From positions 94,916-158,915 of the forward strand of contig NZ_SMNA01000012.1 of assembly GCF_004353825.1 (NCBI RefSeq): 64,000 nucleotides of DNA, read 5' to 3'. Position numbers and translations under genes: made by a program. Source of the DNA: Occultella glacieicola (lineage in GTDB: Bacteria > Actinomycetota > Actinomycetes > Actinomycetales > Beutenbergiaceae). Below are positions 33,194-41,664 of the stretch, piece after piece. The notes below the pieces were generated by a model. That model ran no database searches. It was not told where the DNA came from and worked only from the letters and a program-made list of their open reading frames with translations. Position 1 is the first letter of the stretch. Every line of letters begins with the position of its first letter.

Positions 33194-34840
33194 TCATTCG
33201 TTGATGGACAGGTGCGCGTAGTCGACCGTGTTGTCGGTGCGCCACGCGTACCCGGCGATCCGCTCCGAGATCGCGATCCCGGGCTGCACCTGCGCGATCT
33301 GGATGAACGGAACCTCCTCCAGCAGCCGGGTCTCGGCGACGTTCCATGCGGCGCCGGCCTCGGCCGAGCTCTGGTCGATCACCTCGGCGCTGGCGGCCAA
33401 CGCCTCGTAGAACTCCGGGTCCTCCCAGTCCGACATGTTGTTCTGCGAGTCGACCCCGGTCAGCAGGTTGAGGGTGTAGATCGGCGTGAGTGCCCACGGG
33501 GCCTGCACCGACAGGAGCGCCTGCCAGATCTTGGCGTAGCGGCCGGTGTGGAAGTCCGCCCCGGGAACCGTCTCGATCTGGACGTCGAAGCCTGCCGGGC
33601 GCGCCGCCGTCTGGATCTGCACGGCCGTGGCCTGCGACTCGGCGTCGGCAGCGCTGACCGTGAGGGTGAAGCTCAGCCCGTCGGGGTAGCCGGCCTCGGC
33701 GAGCAGTGCCCTGGCGGTCTCCGGGTCGTACTCGTACTCCGGCAGGCCGGCCGCGTCGTAGCCGGGGGTGTTGGTGAAGACGATGCCCGAGCCGGTACGC
33801 ACCGCACGGTCCTGGTAGACGTTGGAGATGATGTCCTCGAACGGGATCGCTCGAGACATTGCCTGACGCACCAGCAGGTTGTCGAAGGGGGCCTTGTTCG
33901 TCACCAGCGAGAGCACCTGCGAGGTGTTCGGTGAGCTGACGGTGGGCACGATCAGCGTGTCGACGGAGGCCAGGTCGGCCGCATCGGTGGGCGAGAGCCC
34001 CTCGACGATGTCCGCGTCGCCGGCTCGGATGGTGCTCGCGCGGCTCCCGGCGTCGGGAACGACCTGGACATTGACGACGTCGACCTCGGGGGTGCCGAGG
34101 ATCCAGTTATCCCGTGCCTCGAAACGGGCGTAGGAGCCCACCTCCCAGTCGGTGATCTCATAGGGTCCGAAGCCGTAGTTCGGGTTCTCCTGCGCCCAGG
34201 CGATCGCGTAGGGATCGTCGGCGCTCACGTTGGCTTGCATCTCGGTGCTGTCGTAGACGAACGCGAGCGCGTCCGCCAGCATGGACAGCAGCGTGGTGCC
34301 CAGGCCCGGGCTCGCGATCGTGATGCTGACCGTCTTGTCGTCGATCTTCGTGAACTGGGTGGCCGGGTCGGTGATCACCGGGGACATCGCCCCCGGCGCC
34401 GTCGAGGTGTCGGCTCCGAACTTGAGTTCGAAGGACCACAGCACGTCGTCCGCAGTGAGCTCATTCCCGGCTGCGCTCACGGCATCGGAGAGGTGGAAGG
34501 TGTAGACGAGGCCGTCATCGGAGACCTCATAGCTCTCGGCCAGGTAGCCCTCATAGGTGAACGGGTCCTGCTCGAAGACGCCGTCCTGGCCGGACTCGAC
34601 GTAGGGCTTGCGGACGAGGGTGGCCTGGGTCGCGCCGAGGAACTCGGTGTTGTTGGCACCGGCCTCCTTGATCAGGCCCATTCCGATGTCGGCCTGCAGG
34701 ATGGTGACGCTGGTCTCCTCGTCGGTGGACGCGTCGGCGGTGTTCGCCGACTCTGCACACGCGGAGACGAGCAGCGCTGCCGCAACTGCGACAGCCATTG
34801 GCTTCGCCAGACGGCGAACCATGGAGCGATCTCGAGACAC
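33194..34840 (-). CDS. Peptide/nickel-type ABC solute-binding lipoprotein (SBP family 5)
   Basis: The 548-residue protein is of normal DppA/OppA length. It has a lipoprotein signal with lipobox VSAC (about residue 27) and family 5 segments such as VTILQADIGMGLIKEAGANN, PGLGTTLLSMLADAL and DYAHLSINE at the end. Such proteins bind peptides, glycosides, opines or other medium-size solutes. GTG at 34840 has AAAGGAAG upstream. It is the last importer subunit, after permeases and ATPases, in an operon with a flavin monooxygenase; an organosulfur or amine-containing solute is a reasonable guess but not shown. Confidence 0.9.
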   Translation of the reverse strand: MSRDRSMVRRLAKPMAVAVAAALLVSACAESANTADASTDEETSVTILQADIGMGLIKEAGANNTEFLGATQATLVRKPYVESGQDGVFEQDPFTYEGYLAESYEVSDDGLVYTFHLSDAVSAAGNELTADDVLWSFELKFGADTSTAPGAMSPVITDPATQFTKIDDKTVSITIASPGLGTTLLSMLADALAFVYDSTEMQANVSADDPYAIAWAQENPNYGFGPYEITDWEVGSYARFEARDNWILGTPEVDVVNVQVVPDAGSRASTIRAGDADIVEGLSPTDAADLASVDTLIVPTVSSPNTSQVLSLVTNKAPFDNLLVRQAMSRAIPFEDIISNVYQDRAVRTGSGIVFTNTPGYDAAGLPEYEYDPETARALLAEAGYPDGLSFTLTVSAADAESQATAVQIQTAARPAGFDVQIETVPGADFHTGRYAKIWQALLSVQAPWALTPIYTLNLLTGVDSQNNMSDWEDPEFYEALAASAEVIDQSSAEAGAAWNVAETRLLEEVPFIQIAQVQPGIAISERIAGYAWRTDNTVDYAHLSINE

Positions 34841-34923
34841 GAGTCTTCCTTTCGAGGGGTGGGGGAATCCCGGAGCGGTGGGCAGACCGGGGGTGGGCAG
34901 ATCAGGACTGGCTCGGGCGCGGG

Positions 34924-35784
34924 TCAGCGCCGTCGCAGGTACTGGTGGGCGAGATTGCTGAACGCGATCACGGTCACGGCCAACGCGAGACAGGGAAACA
35001 GGGAGGACCACCAGCGCCCGGCTGACGCTGCCGTTGCGCCGTCGGCGATCATGGCTCCCCACTCGGGGGTCGGCGGCGGCAGACCGACGCCGAGGAACCC
35101 CAGGCCCGCTGCGACCGTGACGGCGACGCCGAAGATGTAGGAGGCGTTCTCCAGAGCCGGCCACGTCGAGTTCGGCAGCATGTGCCGCAGCAGCAGTCCG
35201 CGCTCGGACTCGCCCGACAGACGCGCCGACTCCAGGTACGCCTCGCGACGCACCCGGAGCACCTCCGTCCTGACCACGCGTGCCTGGGTGGGCACCATGA
35301 GCAGGCCGCACACCACCGAGAGGGTGAGCAGGTTCCGGCCGAAGAAGGCGAGCAGCACCAGCCCGACCACGATCTGCGGGAGCGCGTCGAACAGGTCGAG
35401 GCCGCGGGTGACACCGCGGGCCACGCTGCCTGGGACGCCACCGCGTGACTCGTTCGTCCCGGTGAACAATCCCACACCGACGCCGATGACCGTCGCGAGC
35501 AGGGCCGCGACGAGGCCGACCACCAGGTCGTTGCGCGTCGCTGCGATGACCCGCGAGAAGACGTCCAGACCGTAGATGTCGGTCCCGAACCAGTGCTGCG
35601 TCGACGGCGGCTGATCGGGGGCAGCCACGACGTCGATCGGGCTGTAGGGCGCCAGCAAGGGCCCGAGCGCGGCGACCAGCAGGAGGAGGACCAGTGGCGC
35701 GACGACGGGCACCATCGAGGCAGACCCGGGCAACCTCCGGCGGGTTGCCGGCGCCGCGGTGGGGGGCGTTGTGGCAGTGGTCAT
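34924..35784 (-). CDS. Peptide-type ABC importer permease (DppC-like)
   Basis: The 286-residue protein has a proline-rich N-terminus, a first helix near residues 25-45 followed by the DppC-type periplasmic segment (QHWFGTDIYGLDVFSRVI), and four to five more helices. The EAA-type loop reads YLESARLSGESERGLLLRHMLPN. It partners the DppB-like permease, overlapping it by four bases (ATGA). GFLGVGLPPPTPEWGAMI is the classic DppC signature. Confidence 0.92.
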   Translation of the reverse strand: MTTATTPPTAAPATRRRLPGSASMVPVVAPLVLLLLVAALGPLLAPYSPIDVVAAPDQPPSTQHWFGTDIYGLDVFSRVIAATRNDLVVGLVAALLATVIGVGVGLFTGTNESRGGVPGSVARGVTRGLDLFDALPQIVVGLVLLAFFGRNLLTLSVVCGLLMVPTQARVVRTEVLRVRREAYLESARLSGESERGLLLRHMLPNSTWPALENASYIFGVAVTVAAGLGFLGVGLPPPTPEWGAMIADGATAASAGRWWSSLFPCLALAVTVIAFSNLAHQYLRRR

Positions 35785-36833
35785 GCGTTTCCCTCCACCA
35801 TCACGCCGGGTCGACGGCGCGGATCCAAGGTCATGTTGACGAGGTCGACAATCAGGAACACCACCAGCACGCACGCTGCCACCGTGAGCAGGAATGCCTG
35901 CAGCGCCAGGAAGTCGGCTCGGCCCACCGCCTGGACGGCGTACTGCCCCATGCCTGGGATCGCGAAGAGCTGTTCGATGATGACGGCGCCGCCGAGGAGG
36001 AAGCCGAAGAGCTGCCCGCACATCGTCACCATGGTGGGGCTGGCCCGCCGCAGGACGCTGACGATGACGACGTGCCGCGGCACTCCGGACGCGATACGGA
36101 ACAGCGTGGCCTCGTCATCGACAGCGTGTTCGATCGAGCGCTGCAGGACCTTCATGATCGTGGGCGCGCTGCCGACCACCAGGACCAGCACGGGCAACCA
36201 CAGGTGCGCCAGCATCGAACTGAGCAGCACCGTGTCGGAGGACAGCAGCGCATCCAGGAACGGGAACCCGGTGGTCCGTGGTGCCGGCCGCAGCCCCGCG
36301 TCGTAGCGTCCGGTCGGTGCCGCGGCCCACCCGAGGACGGTGTAGAAGACCAGGATGCCGGCCACCCCGAGGACGAAGTCCGGGATCGCTCCGGCCGAGC
36401 GCGCGTAGAAGGCAGCGAATCTGGCCACGGGGTTATGGGGGTGGAGCATCGCGAAGATGCACAGCAGGAGCGTCACCGCGATGGCGATGACCATGGCGAT
36501 GAGGGCGATCTCGATGGTGGCGGGCAGCCGCCACGCGATCTGCTCTTGCACATCCTGACCGTCGATGAGGGAACGACCGAGGTCGAGCGTGACCACGCGG
36601 CCCAGGAACACCATCAGCTGGTGCCACAGCGAGCCGCTGAGGCCGAGCAGCACCTCGATGCGTTCGTACTGGTCCGCGGTCAGATCGTCGCTACCCGCGA
36701 TGATCAGGACTGGGTCCCCCGGGATCAAGCGGACCAGGAAGAACACCGCGATCGCGAACAGGAACAGGTGGACGGGCAGGAGCGCCACGCGCTGGATCCA
36801 CCAGCGCTGGGAACGCCACAGCCGCGCGATCAT
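35781..36833 (-). CDS. Peptide-type ABC importer permease (DppB-like)
   Basis: The 350-residue protein starts with a DppB-type first helix ending in LVRLIPGDP, and has four to five further membrane segments and the VIIEQLFAIPGMGQYAVQAV segment typical of DppB. It overlaps the upstream ATPase gene by four bases (ATGA). It is slightly longer than usual because of an expanded periplasmic segment near residues 180-210. Confidence 0.92.
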   Translation of the reverse strand: MIARLWRSQRWWIQRVALLPVHLFLFAIAVFFLVRLIPGDPVLIIAGSDDLTADQYERIEVLLGLSGSLWHQLMVFLGRVVTLDLGRSLIDGQDVQEQIAWRLPATIEIALIAMVIAIAVTLLLCIFAMLHPHNPVARFAAFYARSAGAIPDFVLGVAGILVFYTVLGWAAAPTGRYDAGLRPAPRTTGFPFLDALLSSDTVLLSSMLAHLWLPVLVLVVGSAPTIMKVLQRSIEHAVDDEATLFRIASGVPRHVVIVSVLRRASPTMVTMCGQLFGFLLGGAVIIEQLFAIPGMGQYAVQAVGRADFLALQAFLLTVAACVLVVFLIVDLVNMTLDPRRRPGVMVEGNA

Positions 36834-37612
36834 GCGGCGCTCGATTCATCGGCGGAGAGCTTGCGGTAGGCGCCCATCAGCCGCGCCGTGTACGGATGCT
36901 TCGGCCGGTTGACGACCTGGCTGACGTCGCCCTGCTCGACGACGTCGCCGCCGTGCATGACAACGAGTCGATCGCTGAGGAACGCCGTCGCCGGTACTCC
37001 GTGGGAGACGAACACGATGCCGGCTCCGGATCGTTCGGCGAAGTCCTTGAACTCGTTGAGCACGGCTCCCTGCACCGAGACATCCAGGGCGGAGACCGAC
37101 TCGTCGCAGATGAGGATGCGCGGCGAGACGATCAACGCTCGTGCGATCGCGAACCGCTGGCGTTGTCCACCGGACACCTGGGACGGCCGACGCGATGAGA
37201 GTTCCGGGTCGACGGCGAGCGAAGCGAGCACCTCGTCGACCGCCGCATCCGCCTCGGCGACGGTGAGGCCGAGGATCTCCAGGGCCGGCCGCCGGACGGC
37301 GTCACGCAGGCTGCGCAACGGATCGAACGAGGAGGTCGTGTCCTGCCCGACGAGTTGCACGTCCCGCCGGAACTGGCGCAGCCGGTCGCCGCTCAGCTGC
37401 GAGACTTCGCCGTCCTGGTAGAGGATGGAGCCGGCCGACGGCGTCTCGAGCCCGAGCAGGAGGCGCACGAGGGTCGACTTTCCCGACCCGGACTCGCCGA
37501 TGATGCCGACCCGGTCGCCGGGCTCGATCACCAGGTCGAGTGGGTTGAGGGCGTGCACGACGGTGTTGTCGCGGCCGCGGTACTGCTTGGCGGCTGCCTT
37601 CGCGGTGATCAC
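36830..37612 (-). CDS. Peptide-type ABC importer ATPase (DppF-like)
   Basis: The 260-residue ATPase has Walker A GESGSGKST, signature VSGGQRQR, Walker B ILICDESVSALD and H-loop VSHG. The Walker B carries DES rather than the more common DEP. The C-terminus has the PKHPYT element of the peptide-importer subfamily. The GTG start at 37612 overlaps the upstream ATPase stop (GTGA). With the partner ATPase it energises import. Confidence 0.91.
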   Translation of the reverse strand: MITAKAAAKQYRGRDNTVVHALNPLDLVIEPGDRVGIIGESGSGKSTLVRLLLGLETPSAGSILYQDGEVSQLSGDRLRQFRRDVQLVGQDTTSSFDPLRSLRDAVRRPALEILGLTVAEADAAVDEVLASLAVDPELSSRRPSQVSGGQRQRFAIARALIVSPRILICDESVSALDVSVQGAVLNEFKDFAERSGAGIVFVSHGVPATAFLSDRLVVMHGGDVVEQGDVSQVVNRPKHPYTARLMGAYRKLSADESSAA

Positions 37613-38460
37613 GAGACTCCGACCATCGTCGTGAGCCGGTGGTCGTTGAGCTGGCCCAGCGACGGTGCGCACGCGAGCAGCGCCGCGGTGTAGTCCGCGC
37701 TCGGGGCCGCGAGGACCTGCTCGGTGTCCCCCTGCTCGACGACCCGGCCGCGATGCATGACGACCACCCGGTCGGAGTAAGCCCGGCACAGCCCGATGTC
37801 ATGGGTGATCATCAGCAGGGTGGTGCCGAGGTCGGCCGTCAGCGAGGTGATCAGTTCCAGGAGGTCGACGGACAGCGTGACGTCCAGGGCGCTGGTCGGT
37901 TCGTCAGCGATCAACAGCTCGGGCTGGGAGCACAGCGCGATGGCGATCATCACCCGCTGCCGCATCCCGCCGGAGAGCTCGTACGGCCGGGCACGCAGCA
38001 CCCGTGCGGGGTCACGGATCCCGACCCGCTCCAACCACTCCCCGGCGAGCACCCGGGCGCGCGCCCTGGACGTGGCGCCCCGCCCGCGGATGGCGGTGCC
38101 GAGCTGGCTCCCGACCGTCCAAACAGGGTCGAGCGCGTTCATCGCGTTCTGGAAGACGACGCTCACCCCGGGCACCTGGTAGGGGATCGCGCGCGTCGGC
38201 CGCGCCGTCAGGTCGGTCTCGATGATGCGGGCCGTGGTCGCTTCGACGGCGGCTCCGAGCGGGAGCAAGCCGGCCAGTGCCATGCACACGCTGCTCTTGC
38301 CCGATCCGGACTCGCCGACGATTGCGACCCGCTGACCGGAGGACACCGTCAGCGAGAAGTCCGAGACCGCGGTGAACCACCCGTCCGGGGTACGGTAGCG
38401 CACCCTGAGGTCCGCGACCTCGACGGCGTTGGCGGCCCTCAGTCCGACGTCGCCCGGCAT
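37609..38460 (-). CDS. Peptide-type ABC importer ATPase (DppD-like)
   Basis: The 283-residue ATPase has Walker A GESGSGKSS, Q-loop region VVFQNAMNALDPVWTVGSQL, signature LSGGMRQR, Walker B LLIADEPTSALD and H-loop MITHD. These place it in the DppD/OppD group. It begins two bases after the monooxygenase stop, so it is coupled to that gene. It is shorter than OppD and lacks an obvious C-terminal iron-sulfur extension. Confidence 0.91.
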   Translation of the reverse strand: MPGDVGLRAANAVEVADLRVRYRTPDGWFTAVSDFSLTVSSGQRVAIVGESGSGKSSVCMALAGLLPLGAAVEATTARIIETDLTARPTRAIPYQVPGVSVVFQNAMNALDPVWTVGSQLGTAIRGRGATSRARARVLAGEWLERVGIRDPARVLRARPYELSGGMRQRVMIAIALCSQPELLIADEPTSALDVTLSVDLLELITSLTADLGTTLLMITHDIGLCRAYSDRVVVMHRGRVVEQGDTEQVLAAPSADYTAALLACAPSLGQLNDHRLTTMVGVS

Positions 38461-38462
38461 GG

Positions 38463-39776
38463 TCAGCTGGCCCCGTCGAGCAGGTTCGCGCGGAAGGTCT
38501 CGTGCCGATAGCTGCCACGGACGGCACCACGCCGTTGCAGTGCCGGCACCAGGCCGTCGACGACCTCGCTCAGGTAACGCCGCGTCGGCATCCGCGTGGA
38601 GAGCAGGAAGCCGTCGGCGCCGATCTCGGCCGCCGCGTCCTGCATGCGGGCGGCCACCGTGTCCGGGCGCCCGACGAAACCGTTCTCCTCGTGCGCGTAG
38701 GAGTCGCGAACGAGCTGCCGAAGGGTCTTGCCGGAACTGACCATCCCGTCGAGCTGGCTCTGGTGGCCGTTTGTCTTCAGATCCTCGGGCAGTCGCTGGT
38801 CGGGGTCGAACTGCGACAGGTCCGTGGTCGTGGTTGAGGACCAGTTGGACAGCACGTACTCGAGATCGTTCGCATTCGCATCGCGGATGCGCTTGGCCTT
38901 CTCCTTGGCCTCATTGTCCGTCTCGCCGAGGACGGGATCGATCAGGAAGAACACCTTCACGCTATCCGGGTCGCGTCCGAGCCGTTCGGCCTGGGATCGG
39001 ACGTTGTCACGGAGGGCCCTCATCTTGGTGTGGTCGGAACCGCCGGCGAGCACGACCTCGGCGTGCTGGGCGGCGAAGAGCTGTCCCCGTGGCGAGTTGC
39101 CGGCCTGCGCCAGCACGGGCTCGTACTGCGGGCTCGGCAAGGTGTTGAGCGGTCCGCGGCTCTTGAAGTAGGTGCCCTGGTGATTGACCGTGTGCACCTT
39201 CGCGGCATCGACGTAGACGCCGGTGTCCTGATCCAGCAGCACGGCGTCGGGCTCCCAGGACTGCCACAACGAGCGCACGACGGCGACGAACTCATCGGCT
39301 AGTTCGTAGCGTTGGTCATGGGCCGGCTGCGCCTCGAAGCCGAAGTTCTGGGCCGCGCGATCGTTGCTGCCGGTCACGATGTTCCAGCCGATCCGGCCCG
39401 CCGACAGGTGGTCGAGCGTGCTCATCGCACGCGCCAGCCGGAACGGACTGATCTCCGTGGTCGCGACGGTGGGGATGATGCCGAGCCTGGAGGTGTGCTG
39501 GCTCAGCACCGCCGCGAGCGCGAGCGGGTCGTGCTTCGGTGCCCGGTGGCCGTGCTTGAGCGGACTGGCGTAGGAGTTGCCGTAGTCGTCGGGGATGTAG
39601 TTCGAGTCCTCGATGAGCATGAAGTCGAAGCATCCGCGCTCGAGGTCGCGAGCGAGGTCGACGAAGAAGTCGCCCTTGGCCCAGTCGCGCGTCGAGTGGC
39701 CGGACCACTCGCGATTCCACGCCGGTGCGCGGAAGCCGGCCTGGAACCAGCCGAGGTGGAAGGAGTAGGAACTCAC
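38463..39776 (-). CDS. NtaA/SnaA/DszA-type FMN-dependent monooxygenase
   Basis: The 437-residue protein is a bacterial luciferase-like monooxygenase of the NtaA family (nitrilotriacetate, dibenzothiophene-sulfone and related substrates). It shows HLGWFQAGFRAPAWNREWSG, FDFMLIEDSNYIPDDYG, STLDHLSAGRIGWNIVTGSN and AGNSPRGQLFAAQHAEVVL. Such enzymes use FMNH2 from a separate reductase, and two reductase genes lie upstream. GTG 39776 was chosen because the N-terminus fits the family and GAGAGG precedes it; the frame further upstream reads into the palindrome. Likely role is oxidative C-N or C-S cleavage of the imported compound. Confidence 0.9.
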   Translation of the reverse strand: MSSYSFHLGWFQAGFRAPAWNREWSGHSTRDWAKGDFFVDLARDLERGCFDFMLIEDSNYIPDDYGNSYASPLKHGHRAPKHDPLALAAVLSQHTSRLGIIPTVATTEISPFRLARAMSTLDHLSAGRIGWNIVTGSNDRAAQNFGFEAQPAHDQRYELADEFVAVVRSLWQSWEPDAVLLDQDTGVYVDAAKVHTVNHQGTYFKSRGPLNTLPSPQYEPVLAQAGNSPRGQLFAAQHAEVVLAGGSDHTKMRALRDNVRSQAERLGRDPDSVKVFFLIDPVLGETDNEAKEKAKRIRDANANDLEYVLSNWSSTTTTDLSQFDPDQRLPEDLKTNGHQSQLDGMVSSGKTLRQLVRDSYAHEENGFVGRPDTVAARMQDAAAEIGADGFLLSTRMPTRRYLSEVVDGLVPALQRRGAVRGSYRHETFRANLLDGAS

Positions 39777-39814
39777 GGTAGACCTCTCGTGTCGCAACAC
39801 TGAATCGAATCTGT

Positions 39815-39854
39815 TGTCCACTGTCAGTGGACGATCGTCCACTGACAGTGGACA
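39815..39854. promoter_or_regulatory. 40-bp perfect nested palindrome upstream of the monooxygenase
   Basis: The 40 bases are perfectly symmetric about 39834/39835. The centre is CGATCG, and each half contains a 13-base element CCACTG-W-CAGTGG that is itself palindromic. It looks like two head-to-head operators of one regulator. It is 39 bases upstream of the monooxygenase GTG and 65 bases after the flavin reductase stop. No T run follows on either strand, so an operator is preferred over a terminator. The XRE-cupin protein at 31719 is one candidate binder. Confidence 0.7.
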
Positions 39855-39919
39855 GTAGTGACCCGCCGTTTCGCCGTTGTGACCGCGGATTACCGCACTG
39901 TTACGACTTCGCCAGGTGG

Positions 39920-40444
39920 TCAGCTCGCCCGGTCTGCGGCGTCCCCGAGGTGCCGGTACCGGCCACGGAAGAACACGAGCGGCTCCTGCGCGGGGCCCTC
40001 GTGCTCGACGAGCTCAACCACTCGTCCGAGCACGATGAGGTGATCGCCGGCGTCGTGCTCGGCCCAGAGCTCGCAGTCGATCCACAGCAGCGCTCCGCCC
40101 AGCAGCGGATCCCCCGCCGCGGACGGCCTCCATTCGACGCCGGCCCACTTGTCCGTCGCGCTGCGTGCGAACTGCGCGGAGAGGTCCATCTGGTCGCGCG
40201 CGAGGACGTTGACGGCGAACCGTCCGGTCGGCGCGATACGCGGATAGGTGGTCGAGGTCTTCATCACGCTGAACGAGACCAGTGGCGGGTCGAGCGAGAC
40301 GCTGGAGAAGGACTGGCAGGTGAACCCCAGCGGTTCCCGGCTGTCGTGCCCGGTCACCACGGTGATGCCGGAAGCGTAGTGGCCGAGCGCATCGCGGAAC
40401 CGGCGCGTGCCGAAGGTATCGGTAGTCATATCGATGGGTCGCAT
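39920..40444 (-). CDS. Flavin reductase family protein (NtaB/HpaC-like)
   Basis: The 174-residue protein is a flavin reductase domain with ALGHYASGITVVTGHDSREPLGFTCQSF, PPLVSFSVMKTSTTYPRI and FAVNVLARDQ. It would supply reduced FMN to the monooxygenase encoded next. The ATG at 40444 has GAGG upstream. Together with the SsuE-like reductase it gives the operon two unrelated flavin reductases. Confidence 0.9.
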   Translation of the reverse strand: MRPIDMTTDTFGTRRFRDALGHYASGITVVTGHDSREPLGFTCQSFSSVSLDPPLVSFSVMKTSTTYPRIAPTGRFAVNVLARDQMDLSAQFARSATDKWAGVEWRPSAAGDPLLGGALLWIDCELWAEHDAGDHLIVLGRVVELVEHEGPAQEPLVFFRGRYRHLGDAADRAS

Positions 40445-40477
40445 CAGGAATCCTCGGGTCTCGGTCTCGGTCGCGGA

Positions 40478-41011
40478 TCAGCGGGCAGCCGGTGATGACG
40501 TGTGCTCGGCGAGCCGAGCCAGGCGCGCGAGATTCGCGGCGTAGGTTGCCGCAGCGTCAGCGACGACCTCCGCCAGTTGATCCATCTGGCTGAGGGCCAC
40601 ATAGAAGCCGCGTCCAGGAACGATCGCGCCGAGCTCTGCCAGCAGCGGCGCCAGGTTGACGGTCGGCCCCATGGCATGACCGAAGTCGGCGCCGGTGTGG
40701 ACCGGGATGGCGGTCACCCCCGCGAGCCCGTTGGCCGGGTAGCGGTCCAGGAACGCCTTGAGCAGCCCGGTGTAGGTGGCCTTGTAGGTGGGTGAGGCGA
40801 AGATCGCCAGATCCGAGACTGCGACCGTCGCATTGAGGTGCGCCATCCGCTCGGACGGCCAGGCGAATACCTCATTGATGTGGTCGGCGAGATCGATGAC
40901 CTCGATCTGCCGGTCCGAGGGGACGAGTTGCTCTGCGAGCAGCTCAGCCACGCGTCGAGTGCGTGAGCGCGGCTTGGGGTTGCCGACGACGACTGTGATT
41001 TTCAGGGACAT
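40478..41011 (-). CDS. NADPH-dependent FMN reductase (SsuE/MsuE-like)
   Basis: The 177-residue flavodoxin-fold protein begins KITVVVGNPKPRSRTRRVAE (FMN phosphate loop) and contains LAIFASPTYKATYTGLLKAFLDRY and PVHTGADFGHAMG, as in SsuE/MsuE reductases of sulfonate use. It is the first gene of the monooxygenase operon, with GGAGAAG before the ATG at 41011. Its presence favours organosulfur or amino-polycarboxylate oxidation as the cluster's function. Confidence 0.89.
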   Translation of the reverse strand: MSLKITVVVGNPKPRSRTRRVAELLAEQLVPSDRQIEVIDLADHINEVFAWPSERMAHLNATVAVSDLAIFASPTYKATYTGLLKAFLDRYPANGLAGVTAIPVHTGADFGHAMGPTVNLAPLLAELGAIVPGRGFYVALSQMDQLAEVVADAAATYAANLARLARLAEHTSSPAAR

Positions 41012-41664
41012 CTACTTCTCCGTCTGCCGAGTGCCAGTATTCGGAGAGGCAGGTTGCGTGCGCCGCGGACGGGGAGCAACCGGCTCTCCATGCACCCGGG
41101 GATCTTGTGGCCCCTGGGTGCCCGCAACGGCTCACGCTGCGAGAGCAGCATGACAGGGTCGTGTTTCGCTTGGGTTAAGGGGCGTGCGACGCGCCCGCTG
41201 CTCCGTTACCGATGCTCGCCAGGGCCAGATCCGACAACCGGCGCGGGCGCCGCCGTGGTCGCTGGTGGCATCCGCTGCGGCAGCGCCCTGATCATCACGA
41301 GTGGTTGAGCAGGACGCCCGAGCGACGGCGATGGCCACCCCGAGCGTGGTGGTGGCGAGCTGACGGCAACGGAGACTTGGCCTGCCGTGACCTACCGGAA
41401 CTGGGTCTTCTCACAACAACGCGACCGGTCACCCGGGCGGTCGCGCCGTCCCGAACATGGGAAAAGGCGCCCGCAGCCATGACTACATCCACGTTCACCT
41501 GGCTGCCGTTCGGCGCCGAGCAGTCCCGCGCCCGCGAACTGGTCCAAGCTCGTCCGGTTCCTCCCGAGGCCGTGGCCTGGCGGCCGGTTTCAAACGTCAG
41601 TTCTCGGAGGGATGCTTGCCACGCCGGCAGACTCAGAGGCGAGTTTCGGCCTCTGGGGCCAGCC
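41012..41664. other. Gene-poor stretch of 653 bases
   Basis: No open frame here looks like a real protein: the frames present are short and of unusual composition, and none has a good ribosome site. A weak hairpin GGGCG/CGCCC occurs near 41181-41198. The right-hand half probably holds the 3' region of the large polysaccharide-degrading gene. It also contains the promoter of the FMN reductase operon at its left end. Confidence 0.5.

Noticed and set aside
39827..40495. Plus-strand frame beginning MDDRPLTVD, identical to the start of a minus-strand frame
   Set aside because: The matching starts are produced by the 40-bp perfect palindrome read on both strands, not by related proteins.
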